A stretch of 58,817 nucleotides of DNA from NCBI GenBank assembly GCA_029883105.1, contig JAOUJT010000002.1, positions 1 to 58,817 on the forward strand. The letters are read 5' to 3'. Shown here one piece after another: positions 16,477 to 33,751 of the stretch (positions are counted from its first letter, which is position 1; each line of letters starts with the position of its first letter). This DNA comes from Gammaproteobacteria bacterium (lineage in GTDB: Bacteria > Pseudomonadota > Gammaproteobacteria > Thiohalospirales > Thiohalospiraceae). The notes below the pieces were generated by a model that had not been told where the DNA came from, did not search any database, and saw only the letters and a program-made list of their open reading frames with translations. Position numbers and translations under genes: made by a program.

Positions 16477-17364
16477 TTAGTGTTGGTCTTCCATGCGACC
16501 ACCCCAATTCAGTTTGGCGCGCAGGATATCAAAGTAGTCATAGGTCGCAGGGTGTAACAGACGTACCGCATTGGGGTGCTTTTGTATCACAACCCGGTCA
16601 CCGGCCACCAGCCCCAGATTGATCTGGCCGTCGCAGGTGACCTGGGCCTGGGAGTGACTGGATACCACCACTTCGATACGGCTGTTGGCATCCACCACAA
16701 TCGGGCGGTTACTCATGGTATGCGGACAGATGGGCACCAGTACCACCGCATCCAGACTGGACTGTAATATGGGGCCTCCACCGGATAGGGCGTAGGCCGT
16801 GGAACCTGTAGGGGTGGAAACGATCAGCCCGTCGGCTCGTATGGTGTGAACGAAGGCACCATCAATATAGGTATCGATCTCGATCATGCGGGCGATGTCC
16901 CACTTATGCATCACCACATCATTAAAGGCGTAGCTTTCGCTTATGTGTTCACCATTACGCAGGATCGAGGCATGCAGCAGGAAGCGCTCTTCTTCCTTAA
17001 ACTTTCCCTGTAGGATGTCATCAAGACAGACCTCCAGCATATCGGGGGAGATATCGGTAAGAAAACCCAGTCGGCCACGGTTGATACCCACCAGAGGTAC
17101 ACTGTAGTTAGCCAGGGTGCGGGCGGCATTGAGCAGGGTGCCATCGCCACCGACAACGACGATGATATCCGATTGTGCCCCCAGACTCTCTCGGTCTACG
17201 GTCTCGATATCCAGCTCAGGTATATTTTTCGCCGTACCCTCGTCCAACAGGACATTGATCTGTCTGTCGACAAAGAAGCGGTTTAGGGTACTGAGTAACT
17301 CACCGGCGCTAGAGTCGTTGTATTTGCCGATGATGCCTACATTATGAATTTGTCTTGTTGTCAT
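16477..17364 (-). CDS. nadK: NAD kinase
   Basis: A 295-residue ATP-NAD kinase that makes NADP+. The signature GGDGTLLNAAR is at residues 72-82, followed by GINRGRLGFLTD and the second family motif PTGSTAYALSGGGPI. The length is as in E. coli (292). It is divergent from hrcA with about 133 bases between starts and precedes recN, a conserved gammaproteobacterial order. Confidence 0.96.
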   Translation of the reverse strand: MTTRQIHNVGIIGKYNDSSAGELLSTLNRFFVDRQINVLLDEGTAKNIPELDIETVDRESLGAQSDIIVVVGGDGTLLNAARTLANYSVPLVGINRGRLGFLTDISPDMLEVCLDDILQGKFKEEERFLLHASILRNGEHISESYAFNDVVMHKWDIARMIEIDTYIDGAFVHTIRADGLIVSTPTGSTAYALSGGGPILQSSLDAVVLVPICPHTMSNRPIVVDANSRIEVVVSSHSQAQVTCDGQINLGLVAGDRVVIQKHPNAVRLLHPATYDYFDILRAKLNWGGRMEDQH

Positions 17365-17422
17365 GTTATATCCACCATGGCGGAAACAGTATCACGATGG
17401 ACAGGGGCCGCCAACTGTCTGC

Positions 17423-17451
17423 TTGACACCATTTGGGCAGCAACAGATAAT
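17423..17451 (+). promoter_or_regulatory. Sigma-70 promoter of hrcA
   Basis: A perfect -35 TTGACA, a 17-base spacer and a -10 GATAAT (five of six). The predicted start is near 17458, about 40 bases before the hrcA codon. No CIRCE element (TTAGCACTC-N9-GAGTGCTAA) is found near it. Confidence 0.8.
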
Positions 17452-17497
17452 TTTTCACTGTCAGCCAATTATATAGTTATCACTATCGTGGAAGTGG

Positions 17498-18535
17498 ATG
17501 TTAGACGAGAACCTTAACGAACGTGCGCAACACCTGCTCAAGACTCTGGTTGAGGGGTATATCCGTGCGGGTCAGCCGATGGGCTCCAAGGCCCTGATGG
17601 CCGAGTCTGGCTTGAGCGTCAGCTCGGCAACCGTGCGTAATGTTATGTCTGATCTGGAAGATCTGGGCCTAGTCTCTTCGCCCCATACCTCGGCCGGACG
17701 TATTCCTACTGAACAGGGGCTGCGCTTTTTTGTCGATACACTGCTGACGGTACAACCCTTATCCGGTGAGGAGGTCGACAGCATTCGTCACCACATGGGA
17801 CCGGAATCCGGGCGTGTGGAATTGCTTAGTCGTACCTCCAGCGCATTGTCCGGTGTCACACAGCTGGCGGGGCTGGTAATGCTGCCCAAAAACGAACAAC
17901 ACGCCTTTCGTCATATTGAATTCCTGCCTTTAAGTGAGCGCCGTATCCTGGTGATTTGGGTGATCAATGATCAGGATGTACAAAATCGCATCATTAGCAT
18001 GGATCGTGATTATACCAAGGAAGAGCTCCAGCATATGGCGCATTATCTTAATCGTTACTTTAGCGGACTGGGTCTGGATGAGATTCGTGACCGGGTGATC
18101 CGGGAGATGGAGCAGCAAAAGGTCGAGGCGAATCAGCTGATGCTGGCTGCCATCGAAGCCGCCAGGCAGGCCTTTGACGGTCAGGGTGAAGAGGCCGATT
18201 ACGTCTTAAATGGTGAATCCAACCTGTTTGGTTATGCCGAGATGGCCGATATGGAGAAACTGAAAAAGTTGTTTGAAGCCTTTAATCAAAAGCAGGAAGT
18301 ACTGAAACTGCTGGAAGGGGTATCAGAAGCGGACGGTATACAGATCTTTATCGGAGAGGAATCCGGCTATCAGGTCTTTGATGGCTGTTCCCTGGTGGCC
18401 TCGCCCTACAAGGTAAATGACGAAGTGATCGGGGTGCTGGGTGTTATTGGTCCAACTCGTATGGCCTACCAACGAATCATTCCCATTGTCGATGTTACTG
18501 CAAAATTGCTCTCTGCGGCCTTGAATCGACACTAA
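17498..18535 (+). CDS. hrcA: Heat-inducible transcription repressor HrcA
   Basis: A 345-residue repressor that binds CIRCE elements at chaperone genes. The N-terminal winged helix is clear (ERAQHLLKTLVEGYIRAGQPMGSKAL, then SSATVRNVMSDLEDLGLV and SPHTSAGRIPTEQGLRFFVD in sequence). A GAF-like domain and the C-terminal GVIGPTRMAYQR are also present. The start is ATG at 17498. hrcA heads the hrcA-grpE-dnaK-dnaJ cluster. The sigma-32 promoter for grpE begins within its last codons. E. coli lacks hrcA, while many other gammaproteobacteria keep it beside sigma-32. Confidence 0.95.
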   Translation: MLDENLNERAQHLLKTLVEGYIRAGQPMGSKALMAESGLSVSSATVRNVMSDLEDLGLVSSPHTSAGRIPTEQGLRFFVDTLLTVQPLSGEEVDSIRHHMGPESGRVELLSRTSSALSGVTQLAGLVMLPKNEQHAFRHIEFLPLSERRILVIWVINDQDVQNRIISMDRDYTKEELQHMAHYLNRYFSGLGLDEIRDRVIREMEQQKVEANQLMLAAIEAARQAFDGQGEEADYVLNGESNLFGYAEMADMEKLKKLFEAFNQKQEVLKLLEGVSEADGIQIFIGEESGYQVFDGCSLVASPYKVNDEVIGVLGVIGPTRMAYQRIIPIVDVTAKLLSAALNRH

Positions 18536-18547
18536 GCGTCCCCATAT
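18520..18547 (+). promoter_or_regulatory. Sigma-32 heat-shock promoter of grpE
   Basis: -35 CTTGAAT, a 13-base spacer and -10 CCCCATAT, close to the E. coli consensus CTTGAAA-N13..15-CCCCATNT. The -35 overlaps the end of hrcA. The expected start is about 18555, leaving a 65-base leader to grpE. Confidence 0.85.
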
Positions 18548-18619
18548 ATCAGCACAGAATTTAGGTTTTCCTGCCCGCTAATGGTAGGAAGGATTAAGTA
18601 TTTGTTAGCGGAGTAGAAC

Positions 18620-19177
18620 ATGTCCAACGAAGAGAAGTCAGCGCCCGTAGAAGAGAATGTGGAAACAGTAGAGGCCGAAATATTGGAAAGCGGTGATGTG
18701 GAAGTGACCGTAGGCCTGCTGGAAGACGCCCGCGCCAAGGCGGATGAACACTGGAATCTGTACCTGCGTTCACAGGCCGAAATGGACAATATGCGTCGCC
18801 GTGCCGAGAAGGATCTGGAAAGTGCACACAAGTTTGGTCTGGAAAAATTTGCCAGTGAACTGCTGCCGGTGAAGGACAGCCTGGAATTGGGTCTGGCTGC
18901 GGTGGAAGAAAACAGTGATGAAGCGGTTGAGAAGCTGCGTGAAGGTACCGAGCTGACCTTGAAGATGCTCGGCACCGCACTGGAAAAATTTGGTATAAAA
19001 GAGATAAACCCTGTGGGAGAGGTCTTTAACCCGGAGCAGCATCAGGCTATGACCATGCAGGAATCTGCCGAGGCTGCCCCTAATACGGTACTGATCGTGA
19101 TGCAGAAGGGCTACCTGTTGAATGAACGTGTGATGCGTCCGGCCCTTGTAGTGGTTTCCAAGGCAGCGGCAGAATAA
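18620..19177 (+). CDS. grpE: Nucleotide exchange factor GrpE
   Basis: A 185-residue co-chaperone that releases ADP from DnaK. It has an acidic disordered N-terminus, a long helix (about 30-85, with [20 protein letters not shown]) and a C-terminal beta domain ([34 protein letters not shown] in part). GCGGAG precedes the ATG. It lies between hrcA and dnaK and has its own sigma-32 promoter. Confidence 0.96.
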   Translation: MSNEEKSAPVEENVETVEAEILESGDVEVTVGLLEDARAKADEHWNLYLRSQAEMDNMRRRAEKDLESAHKFGLEKFASELLPVKDSLELGLAAVEENSDEAVEKLREGTELTLKMLGTALEKFGIKEINPVGEVFNPEQHQAMTMQESAEAAPNTVLIVMQKGYLLNERVMRPALVVVSKAAAE

Positions 19178-19212
19178 GAGCGAGTAAGCTCTGACCTTTT
19201 GACTTGTAGGGG

Positions 19213-19240
19213 CTTGAAATGTGTTTTCCTGGCCCCACTT
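19213..19240 (+). promoter_or_regulatory. Sigma-32 heat-shock promoter of dnaK
   Basis: -35 CTTGAAA (perfect), a 13-base spacer and -10 CCCCACTT (one change from CCCCATNT). The predicted start is about 19248, giving a leader of about 44 bases. GGGGC before and GGCCCC after could also pair as a hairpin, but no T tract follows. Confidence 0.85.
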
Positions 19241-19291
19241 AATAGACAACGTAACTTGATTTAACGAATTTGCATTTGGAGAAGGCTAGCA

Positions 19292-21211
19292 ATGGGTAAG
19301 ATAATCGGTATTGACTTGGGTACCACCAACTCCTGCGTCGCGGTGATGGAAGGTGGCAAACCACGTGTAATTGAAAACAGCGAAGGGGATCGCACCACAC
19401 CTTCCATCGTCGCCTTTGCCGAGGATGGCGAGGTATTGGTAGGACAATCGGCCAAGCGCCAGGCGGTCACCAATCCCACCAACACCCTGCATGCTGTGAA
19501 GCGCCTTATTGGTCGTCGCTTCGAAGACGACGAAGTGCAGAAAGACATCGACCTGGTGCCCTATAAGATCGTTAAGGCCGACAATGGTGATGCCTGGGTT
19601 GAGGCACGTGGCAATAAGATGGCCGCGCCGGAAATATCTGCCCGTGTATTGATGAAGATGAAGAAGACCGCTGAGGATTATTTGGGCGAAGAGGTGACCG
19701 AAGCGGTTATCACCGTGCCTGCCTACTTTAATGACTCCCAGCGTCAGGCCACAAAGGATGCAGGCAAGATTGCCGGTCTGGAGGTGAAGCGTATTATCAA
19801 CGAGCCTACCGCTGCGGCACTGGCCTTCGGAATGGACAAGAAAGAGGGTGACCGCAAGGTTGCCGTCTATGATCTGGGTGGTGGTACCTTTGATATCTCC
19901 ATTATCGAGATCGCAGAGATCGATGGCGAACACCAGATCGAGGTACTGTCTACCAATGGTGACACCTTCCTCGGCGGTGAGGATTTTGACCAGCGTCTGA
20001 TCGATTACTTGATCGAAGAGTTCCAAAAGGATCATGGGATCAACCTGAAGAATGATCCTCTGGCCCTGCAGCGTCTGAAAGAGGGCGCGGAAAAGGCCAA
20101 GATCGAACTCTCTTCTGGTCAACAGACCGAAGTGAATCTGCCTTATATCACAGCCGATGCCTCTGGTCCCAAGCACCTGAACATCAAAGTGAGCCGTGCC
20201 AAGCTGGAATCACTGGTAGACGAACTTATCAGCCGTTCCATGGAACCCTGCAAGATGGCATTGAAGGATGCCGGTTTGGCGGCCTCCGAGATCGACGACA
20301 TCATCCTCGTTGGTGGTCAGAGCCGTATGCCCAAGGTTCAGGAAGCAGTCAAAGCCCTGTTTGGAAAAGAGCCACGTCGTGACGTAAACCCCGACGAAGC
20401 TGTGGCCGTAGGTGCTGCGATCCAGGGTGGCGTACTGGGCGGTGAAGTAAAAGATGTATTGCTGCTGGATGTTACCCCTCTGTCTCTGGGTATCGAGACC
20501 ATGGGCGGCGTAATGACCAAGCTGATCGACAAGAACACCACCATTCCCACCAAGGCGAATCAGGTGTTCTCTACTGCTGATGATAATCAGACGGCGGTAA
20601 CCGTGCATGTGTTGCAGGGTGAGCGCGAACAGGCGGCCGGTAACAAGTCACTGGGTCGTTTTGACCTGCAGGATATTCCACCGGCAGCGCGTGGTGTACC
20701 ACAGATTGAAGTGGTCTTCGACATCGATGCCAACGGTATTCTGAATGTGTCCGCTAAAGACAAGGCTACCGGCAAGGAACAGTCCATTGTCATCAAGGCC
20801 TCTTCCGGTATCTCCGATACCGAGATCGAGCAGATGGTAAAGGATGCCGAGGCCCATGCGGAGGAAGATCGCAAGTTCAAGGAACTGGTGGATACCCGCA
20901 ATCAGGGTGAAGGTCTGATCCATGCGACCAAGAAGTCCATGGACGAATTGGGCGAGAAACTGGAAGCGGGTGAAAAAGAGAAGATCGAATCTGCCATCAA
21001 GGAGCTGGAAGAGGTTCTTCCCGGTGATGACAAGGAAGCCATTGACGGCAAGGTGCAAGCTTTGTCCGAGGCTTCCAGTGAAATGGCTCAGCGTCTGTAT
21101 GCTGAACAGGCTGATGCCGCTGCTGATATGTCCGGTGAGCAGGAGCCGCCTGCTGACAACAACGATGTTGTTGATGCCGAGTTCGAGGAAGTGAAAGACG
21201 AGAAAAAGTAA
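19292..21211 (+). CDS. dnaK: Molecular chaperone DnaK (Hsp70)
   Basis: A 639-residue Hsp70. The ATPase domain (1 to about 385) starts [20 protein letters not shown] and holds [13 protein letters not shown] and [13 protein letters not shown]. The linker [16 protein letters not shown] leads into the peptide-binding domain and helical lid. The C-terminus ends with an acidic EEVKDEKK tail, typical of the bacterial form. A strong GGAGAAGG site precedes the ATG. It is expressed from its own sigma-32 promoter and acts with GrpE and DnaJ encoded on either side. Confidence 0.98.
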   Translation: MGKIIGIDLGTTNSCVAVMEGGKPRVIENSEGDRTTPSIVAFAEDGEVLVGQSAKRQAVTNPTNTLHAVKRLIGRRFEDDEVQKDIDLVPYKIVKADNGDAWVEARGNKMAAPEISARVLMKMKKTAEDYLGEEVTEAVITVPAYFNDSQRQATKDAGKIAGLEVKRIINEPTAAALAFGMDKKEGDRKVAVYDLGGGTFDISIIEIAEIDGEHQIEVLSTNGDTFLGGEDFDQRLIDYLIEEFQKDHGINLKNDPLALQRLKEGAEKAKIELSSGQQTEVNLPYITADASGPKHLNIKVSRAKLESLVDELISRSMEPCKMALKDAGLAASEIDDIILVGGQSRMPKVQEAVKALFGKEPRRDVNPDEAVAVGAAIQGGVLGGEVKDVLLLDVTPLSLGIETMGGVMTKLIDKNTTIPTKANQVFSTADDNQTAVTVHVLQGEREQAAGNKSLGRFDLQDIPPAARGVPQIEVVFDIDANGILNVSAKDKATGKEQSIVIKASSGISDTEIEQMVKDAEAHAEEDRKFKELVDTRNQGEGLIHATKKSMDELGEKLEAGEKEKIESAIKELEEVLPGDDKEAIDGKVQALSEASSEMAQRLYAEQADAAADMSGEQEPPADNNDVVDAEFEEVKDEKK

Positions 21212-21235
21212 GTCATCGTTTTACATGACTGAATA

Positions 21236-21274
21236 AACGGCAGGTGCACACCCGAACAGGTGCCACCTGTCGTT
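21236..21274 (+). promoter_or_regulatory. Hairpin between dnaK and dnaJ
   Basis: An 11-pair stem (AACGGCAGGTG with CACCTGTCGTT, one G-T pair) around a 17-base loop. Only a weak T-rich stretch follows, so it is probably a partial terminator or a processing/stability element that lowers dnaJ relative to dnaK. Confidence 0.6.
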
Positions 21275-21334
21275 GTTTATCCGAGATTTGAAAACAAACC
21301 GCACTCTTATACGGTTATAGGTAAGAATTCTGCT

Positions 21335-23315
<1,981 letters not shown>

Positions 23316-23342
23316 AGAGACAGTTTATCTACAGAGTTTGCG

Positions 23343-23371
23343 TGGACAGTGTGGAGCATCTTTTGTAAAAT
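23343..23371 (+). promoter_or_regulatory. Sigma-70 promoter of carAB
   Basis: -35 TGGACA, 17-base spacer, -10 TAAAAT: each hexamer is one base off consensus. The predicted start near 23378 places the hairpin at 23416-23446 inside the carA leader. Confidence 0.65.
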
Positions 23372-23415
23372 AGTCTCGGTCTGAACCAATTCACGACCAT
23401 ATCCAGAATTTCGAG

Positions 23416-23446
23416 CGGGAGTCCCTGACAGGTGACTCCCGTTTTT
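23416..23446 (+). terminator. Terminator or attenuator before carA
   Basis: CGGGAGTC pairs perfectly with GACTCCCG (8 pairs, 10-base loop), followed by five T. It lies after the predicted carA promoter and 26 bases before the carA start, so it may act as an attenuator as well as ending dapB transcripts. Confidence 0.75.
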
Positions 23447-23471
23447 GCACGCGTGTCCGACGGAGGAAGCC

Positions 23472-24620
23472 TTGAGAAAACCAGCCCTGCTCGCCCTTGA
23501 AGACGGTACCATATTCCACGGTGAAGCCATCGGTAGTGATGGGCAGACAGTAGGGGAAGTGGTCTTTAACACCGCCATGACAGGGTATCAGGAGATCCTT
23601 ACCGACCCGTCCTACAGCCAACAGATCGTTACTCTCACCTATCCCCATATCGGCAATACCGGCGTCAATATTGATGACGAGGAGTCTTCCGGCATCATGG
23701 CCGCAGGCCTGGTGATCCGGAACCTGCCGTTAACCATTAGTAGCTGGCGTGCTGAAAAGTCTCTTGATGATTATCTGCAAGAAAATAATATCGTTGCCAT
23801 TGCCGACATTGATACCCGTAAGTTGACCCGTATCCTGCGTGAGAAGGGTGCTCAGAGCGGCTGCATCATGGCCGGTGATAATATCGATGAGGCCGCAGCC
23901 ATTGCTGCCGCGAAAGGATTCCCCGGTCTGAAAGGTATGGACCTTGCCAAAGAGGTGACCACCGGCCAGCCCTATGAATGGGCTCAGGGCAGCTGGACCC
24001 TTGACGGTGGCATACCAGATGCCCCGCACCCCATAGAAGAAAAGCTTCCTCACCATGTGGTGGCCTACGATTACGGGGTGAAGCGCAATATCCTGCGTAT
24101 GCTGGTGGATCGTGGTTGCCGTGTCACTGTGATACCGGCACAGACCCCGGCCACTGAGGTGATGAAACTCAGGCCCGACGGACTGTTCTTGTCCAATGGT
24201 CCTGGTGATCCCGAGCCCTGCGATTACGCCATTGAGGCGATCAAGGAGCTGATGGAGAGCAATATTCCTACTTTCGGTATCTGTCTGGGTCACCAGTTAT
24301 TGTCGCTGGCCAGCGGTGCGAAAACTGTGAAGATGAAGTTCGGTCACCATGGGGCCAACCATCCGGTACAGGCGCTGGACTCCGGTGTGGTGATGATCAC
24401 CAGCCAGAACCACGGTTTTGCGGTGGACGAGGCAAGCCTACCGTCGAACCTTACGGCGACCCACAAATCTCTCTTCGATGGCAGCCTGCAAGGTGTCCAT
24501 CGTACCGACAAGCCAGCCTTCAGCTTTCAGGGTCATCCTGAAGCCAGTCCCGGCCCGCACGATGTGGCACCTCTGTTTGACCACTTCGTAGAACTTATTG
24601 AACAAGCTAAATCCGAGTAG
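23472..24620 (+). CDS. carA: Carbamoyl-phosphate synthase small subunit
   Basis: A 382-residue glutaminase subunit that passes ammonia to CarB for carbamoyl phosphate (arginine and pyrimidines). The N-terminal domain begins [20 protein letters not shown]. The class I amidotransferase triad is visible: Cys271 in [10 protein letters not shown], and the HPEA motif near the C-terminus. I chose the TTG at 23472 because GGAGGAAG sits just before it and the start then matches E. coli CarA; a TTG at 23445 would add nine residues encoded by the terminator T tract. carB follows after 9 bases. Confidence 0.94.
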   Translation: MRKPALLALEDGTIFHGEAIGSDGQTVGEVVFNTAMTGYQEILTDPSYSQQIVTLTYPHIGNTGVNIDDEESSGIMAAGLVIRNLPLTISSWRAEKSLDDYLQENNIVAIADIDTRKLTRILREKGAQSGCIMAGDNIDEAAAIAAAKGFPGLKGMDLAKEVTTGQPYEWAQGSWTLDGGIPDAPHPIEEKLPHHVVAYDYGVKRNILRMLVDRGCRVTVIPAQTPATEVMKLRPDGLFLSNGPGDPEPCDYAIEAIKELMESNIPTFGICLGHQLLSLASGAKTVKMKFGHHGANHPVQALDSGVVMITSQNHGFAVDEASLPSNLTATHKSLFDGSLQGVHRTDKPAFSFQGHPEASPGPHDVAPLFDHFVELIEQAKSE

Positions 24621-24629
24621 TAGAACGCC

Positions 24630-27850
<3,221 letters not shown>

Positions 27851-27854
<4 letters not shown>

Positions 27855-28330
27855 GCACTAAATTTCCATTAACCGTGCGTGGTGCAGAGAAACTGCGTGT
27901 AGAGTTGGAACAGCTAAAAACTATTGAGCGTCCGCAGGTGATCCAGGACATAGCCGAGGCACGAGCTCATGGTGATCTAAAAGAAAACGCCGAGTATCAT
28001 GCCGCTCGTGAGCAACAGGGTTTTATAGAAGGTCGTATTCAGGCCATCGAAGGCAAGCTGGGCAATGCGCAGATTATTGATGTCACCACGATTAATGCTG
28101 GCGGCAAGGTGGTTTTCGGTGCCACGGTAGATCTCGTTGATGAGGAAACGGGTGATGAGGTGACCTATCAGCTGGTGGGTGATGATGAAGCCGATATCAA
28201 AGCGGGTCTGATCTCCATCAACTCGCCGGTTGCGCGTGCGCTGATCGGTAAGGAAGAAGGAGACGTCGCCGATGTACAAACCCCTGGTGGTTTGAAGAGC
28301 TTTGAGATTGTCGAGATAAAGTACATCTAG
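27851..28330 (+). CDS. greA: Transcription elongation factor GreA
   Basis: A 159-residue factor that enters the RNA polymerase secondary channel and stimulates cleavage of backtracked RNA. The N-terminal coiled coil has the tip acids in [17 protein letters not shown]. The C-terminal FKBP-like domain contains [14 protein letters not shown]-type ending. It is coupled to carB by a 4-base overlap, and faces yhbY convergently. The order carB-greA-yhbY-rlmE-ftsH is conserved in this group. Confidence 0.96.
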
Positions 28331-28368
28331 GGCAGAAGAGGTGTGCGGGGCTACAGACCCGCGTCACG

Positions 28369-28668
28369 TTACTGTAAGGGGAAACGGGTTTGCGAGCGAT
28401 CCTTTTTATGGCGGAATAGGGTGGCCACATGACCCACGGACTGGACTAATATGGAACGGGTCTGTTTGCAGAGCGCTTCGATCATGGCCTTTTTCTCTTC
28501 CTTGTCTGAGGCGCTGATACGCACCTTAATCAGCTCATGATGCTCCAACGCCGCATCGATTTCATTGATAACTGCCTCGGTAAGTCCGTGTTGTCCGGTG
28601 AGGACGACAGGTTTGAGGCTATGCGCCTGTTGGCGTAAAAAGCGAATTTGAGAACCTTTCAGAGACAT
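28369..28668 (-). CDS. yhbY: CRM-domain RNA-binding protein YhbY
   Basis: A protein of about 99 residues with one CRM (YhbY) domain, associated with pre-50S ribosomes in E. coli. The GxxG loop is GQHGLT and the ALEHHELIKVRI strand is diagnostic. I chose the ATG at 28668 (MSLKGSQIRFLRQQAH) by comparison with E. coli; a frame from 28686 adds six residues. It is divergent from the small membrane protein gene and rlmE. Confidence 0.92.
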   Translation of the reverse strand: MSLKGSQIRFLRQQAHSLKPVVLTGQHGLTEAVINEIDAALEHHELIKVRISASDKEEKKAMIEALCKQTRSILVQSVGHVATLFRHKKDRSQTRFPLQ

Positions 28669-28684
28669 GTAGGTGATTTCCGGC

Positions 28685-28939
28685 ATGAGTGAGCAAAAAA
28701 GAACGCATAGTGTAACCGTCTACACCACTCCCCTCAATGCGGTGAAATACGATTTAGGCATCTTCATCCTTTTAATACTACCGGTTTGGGCCCTGGTGGA
28801 ACGTCTGGTGCTGGATGTGGATCATCAATTTCTCTATCTGTTGGCCTATAGCGCCCTGGCTGCCCTGTGGCTGATAGTGCGCATACAACGTGCGATGGCT
28901 AGGTCTACGGTCCTGAATGGTGACAATAATGGCGCGTAG
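28685..28939 (+). CDS. Small membrane protein upstream of rlmE
   Basis: An 84-residue protein with two hydrophobic helices (about 24-42 and 50-68) and polar ends. I do not recognise a named family. The stop lies 11 bases inside rlmE, so the two are coupled. An in-frame GTG at 28673 would add four residues. The start is only 16 bases from the divergent yhbY start, so the promoters must overlap. Confidence 0.65.
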   Translation: MSEQKRTHSVTVYTTPLNAVKYDLGIFILLILPVWALVERLVLDVDHQFLYLLAYSALAALWLIVRIQRAMARSTVLNGDNNGA

Positions 28940-29552
28940 TAAGACCAGTGGTGACTGGCTGCAGGAACATTTCGACGACGTTTACGTTAAAAAGGCCCAG
29001 CAGGAGGGCTACCGTTCCCGTGCGGTGTACAAACTACTGGAACTAAATGACAAGGACCGCTTACTAAAGCCAGGCATGACGGTGGTGGACCTGGGAGCTG
29101 CGCCGGGAGGCTGGACCCAGGCCGCCATGCATAAGGTGGGCGATGACGGTTGTGTGGTGGCTCTGGATATCCTCAAGATGGACCCTATAGCCGGTGTTGA
29201 CTTCATCGAAGGTGATTTTCGCGAAGAATTGGTGTTGCAACAATTGATGGAAACCCTGAATGGGCGGCCGGTAGACCTTGTAATGTCGGACATGGCCCCC
29301 AATATGAGTGGTAATAAGGGTGTCGATGTACCCCGAGCTATGTATCTGGTTGAACTGGCCATTGAGCTGGCCGAGCAGGTAGTAAAGCCAAATGGCGACC
29401 TCCTGATGAAGGTATTTCAGGGTGAGGGTTTTGATGGCATGATTCAACAGCTTAAGCCGCTGTACAAAAAGGTCTTGATACGTAAACCCAAGGCCTCGCG
29501 CCCGCGTTCGAAAGAGGTGTATGTCCTCGCCAGAGGACATATTGTGGTGTAA
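28929..29552 (+). CDS. rlmE: 23S rRNA (uridine-2'-O-)-methyltransferase RlmE (FtsJ)
   Basis: A 207-residue SAM enzyme that methylates U2552 of 23S rRNA late in 50S assembly. The SAM site is [15 protein letters not shown]. The catalytic tetrad K35-D121-K161-E196 is complete. The length is that of E. coli RrmJ (209). The ATG at 28929 gives the normal [11 protein letters not shown] start. It precedes ftsH, as in E. coli. Confidence 0.96.
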   Translation: MARSKTSGDWLQEHFDDVYVKKAQQEGYRSRAVYKLLELNDKDRLLKPGMTVVDLGAAPGGWTQAAMHKVGDDGCVVALDILKMDPIAGVDFIEGDFREELVLQQLMETLNGRPVDLVMSDMAPNMSGNKGVDVPRAMYLVELAIELAEQVVKPNGDLLMKVFQGEGFDGMIQQLKPLYKKVLIRKPKASRPRSKEVYVLARGHIVV

Positions 29553-29618
29553 AGTTGATAGAATTAGTCTGTTGTAAGTCGCATGCATCGTGTATGTGCT
29601 TGATTTGAGGTAGTGAAC

Positions 29619-31538
<1,920 letters not shown>

Positions 31539-31544
31539 GCAACT

Positions 31545-32405
31545 ATGACCATACTGGATTGCGGCGATAAGCCGCTGGACCTGTCTCAGCCCAGAATCAT
31601 GGGCGTACTAAATATTACCCCCGACTCCTTTTCGGACGGGGGTAATTTTTTGTCGGCACAATCTGCTTATGATCATGCCATGGCAATGGTAGAAGCAGGA
31701 GCCAGTATTATCGACATCGGTGGTGAGTCTACGCGCCCAGGTGCCGCTGAAGTCAGTGTGGATGAGGAATTGGACAGGGTTATCCCTGTGATTGAGGCCC
31801 TGCGCTCTGTACCTGCGGTGATCTCCATTGATACCAGTAAACCAGCGGTGATGAGCGCTGCGGTGAGCGCAGGTGCCGGACTGCTTAACGATGTTAGGGC
31901 ATTACAGGAGCCCGGTGCCCTGGAAGCTGTGGCTGGACTGCGGGTGCCGGTTTGCTTAATGCACATGCAGGGGCTGCCACGTACCATGCAACAAGCCCCT
32001 CACTATGACGATGTGGTGGAAGAGGTGCACGATTTTCTGCTGCAGCGGGTAGAGAGCTGCGTAGCGGCCGGGATAGACCGTAGACGTATCCTTGTGGACC
32101 CGGGTTTTGGATTTGGCAAATCACTACAGCATAATCTTACCCTGCTGGCACAACTAAACCGGTTTACCGAGATGGGTCTGCCTCTTCTGGTGGGGATGTC
32201 GCGCAAGTCGATGCTGGGAACGATTGTGGATAAGCCGGTTGATGAGCGACTCTATGCCAGCCTGGCCGTTGCCTCTCTGGCAGCCTGGCAGGGAGCAGAT
32301 ATTATCCGCGTGCATGAGGTGGCAGAGAGTGTCGATGTGATCAAGGTCGTTACCGCAGTAATGGAAAACCGGCACAATAGTCAAAACCAGAGAGCTCGGG
32401 AGTAG
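31545..32405 (+). CDS. folP: Dihydropteroate synthase
   Basis: A 286-residue TIM-barrel enzyme of folate synthesis that joins p-aminobenzoate to the pterin diphosphate. [14 protein letters not shown] and [11 protein letters not shown] are the pterin and diphosphate motifs, DPGFGFGKS and MSRKSMLG follow. The order ftsH-folP-glmM is the same as in E. coli, and the 6-9 base gaps suggest one transcript. Confidence 0.96.
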   Translation: MTILDCGDKPLDLSQPRIMGVLNITPDSFSDGGNFLSAQSAYDHAMAMVEAGASIIDIGGESTRPGAAEVSVDEELDRVIPVIEALRSVPAVISIDTSKPAVMSAAVSAGAGLLNDVRALQEPGALEAVAGLRVPVCLMHMQGLPRTMQQAPHYDDVVEEVHDFLLQRVESCVAAGIDRRRILVDPGFGFGKSLQHNLTLLAQLNRFTEMGLPLLVGMSRKSMLGTIVDKPVDERLYASLAVASLAAWQGADIIRVHEVAESVDVIKVVTAVMENRHNSQNQRARE

Positions 32406-32413
32406 TTAGCGCA

Positions 32414-33751
32414 ATGAGAAAGTATTTTGGCACCGATGGTATTCGCGGCGAGGTGGGTGAGCACCCCATCACCCCAGATTTTGTCCTGCGTCTGGGCTGG
32501 GCGGCGGGCAAGGTGTTGGGCAAAGAGGGCGGAACCGTCTTAATCGGTAAGGATACGCGTATATCCGGTTATATGTTTGAGTCAGCGCTGGAGGCTGGTT
32601 TGTCGGCAGCCGGCGTGGATATCCGTCTGTTAGGGCCTATGCCAACCCCAGCCATCGCCTATCTCACCCGTACTATGCGCGCCAATGCCGGCATCGTTAT
32701 CAGTGCCTCACACAATCCGTTTCAGGATAATGGCATCAAGTTCTTCTCTGCCGAAGGGTTGAAGCTACCCGATGAGGTAGAGCTGGCCATCGAGGCTGAG
32801 TTGGACAAACCCATGGGGCCGATAGACTCGCAACGACTGGGTAAGGTCAAACGTATCGTTGATGCCGAAGGCCGATATATTGAATTTTGTAAAAGCACCA
32901 TCCCGGTGGGGATGCAGTTCCATGGCCTGAAGGTTGCTCTGGATTGTGCCAATGGCGCGACCTACCGTGTCAGCCCGAACGTGTTTCGTGAGCTGGGTGC
33001 AACGGTAGAGACACTGGGGGTGGACCCAGATGGTCTCAATATCAACGAACAGTGCGGCTCTACCCATCCGGCGGCATTAATTGAAACTGTAAAAAGTAGC
33101 GGTGCAGATATTGGCATAGCACTGGATGGGGATGGTGACCGGGTTATCCTGGTGGACGCCAACGGTGAGGTGGTGGACGGTGACGAGATCCTCTTCATCA
33201 TCGCCAAGGCACAACAGGAACGCATGAACGGTGAGTTTTCAGGCGGGGTGGTCGGGACCGTGATGAGCAACCTGGGTCTTGAGCACGCCTTTAAGAGCGA
33301 AGGTATCCCATTCCGCCGGGCTGCGGTGGGTGACCGTTATGTGATCGAGATGATGCAACAGGAAGGCTGGTTTCTGGGCGGAGAATCCTCCGGTCATATC
33401 ATCTGCCGTGATCGAATCAGTACTGGAGATGGTACCGTGTCTGCTTTACAGGTCGTCGCGGCGATGGTCGAGTCCGGTAAATCCCTGGCTGAATTAAAAT
33501 CCGGCATGAAAAAATACCCGCAGACCATGATCAATGTGCGTACCAGTAAGAGCATTGATATTTCTGCATCGGTGGAAATTTCCAGTGCTGTGGCAGAGGC
33601 TGAACAGGGATTGCAGGAGCGTGGTCGTGTGCTGTTACGGGCCTCAGGTACGGAACCTGTGATTCGGGTAATGGTAGAGGGCGAGAATGGTGCGGAGGTG
33701 AAACAGGTCGCCGAATCATTGGCAAAAGTGGTTGAAAATTCGATTGCTTGA
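32414..33751 (+). CDS. glmM: Phosphoglucosamine mutase
   Basis: A 445-residue enzyme that converts glucosamine-6-phosphate to glucosamine-1-phosphate for peptidoglycan and LPS. The phosphoserine is Ser99 in [16 protein letters not shown]. The metal loop is DGDGDR, the sugar loop GGESSGH, and the phosphate-binding C-terminal loop [12 protein letters not shown]. The start [12 protein letters not shown] is standard. Confidence 0.97.
   Translation: MRKYFGTDGIRGEVGEHPITPDFVLRLGWAAGKVLGKEGGTVLIGKDTRISGYMFESALEAGLSAAGVDIRLLGPMPTPAIAYLTRTMRANAGIVISASHNPFQDNGIKFFSAEGLKLPDEVELAIEAELDKPMGPIDSQRLGKVKRIVDAEGRYIEFCKSTIPVGMQFHGLKVALDCANGATYRVSPNVFRELGATVETLGVDPDGLNINEQCGSTHPAALIETVKSSGADIGIALDGDGDRVILVDANGEVVDGDEILFIIAKAQQERMNGEFSGGVVGTVMSNLGLEHAFKSEGIPFRRAAVGDRYVIEMMQQEGWFLGGESSGHIICRDRISTGDGTVSALQVVAAMVESGKSLAELKSGMKKYPQTMINVRTSKSIDISASVEISSAVAEAEQGLQERGRVLLRASGTEPVIRVMVEGENGAEVKQVAESLAKVVENSIA

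Noticed and set aside
16440-17497. Search for an SOS box controlling recN
   Set aside because: No CTGT-N8-ACAG was found before recN or before nadK, so LexA control is not claimed here.
18770-19249. Long minus-strand open frames opposite grpE, dnaK, dnaJ and carB
   Set aside because: They are shadows produced by codon bias of the real genes and lack starts or family features.
18536-19291. Search for CIRCE elements before grpE and dnaK
   Set aside because: No TTAGCACTC/GAGTGCTAA pair is present; TCAGCAC near 18550 has no matching arm.
28341-28362. Hairpin GCGGG...CCCGC between greA and yhbY
   Set aside because: A five-pair stem without a T tract on either strand; too weak to call a terminator.
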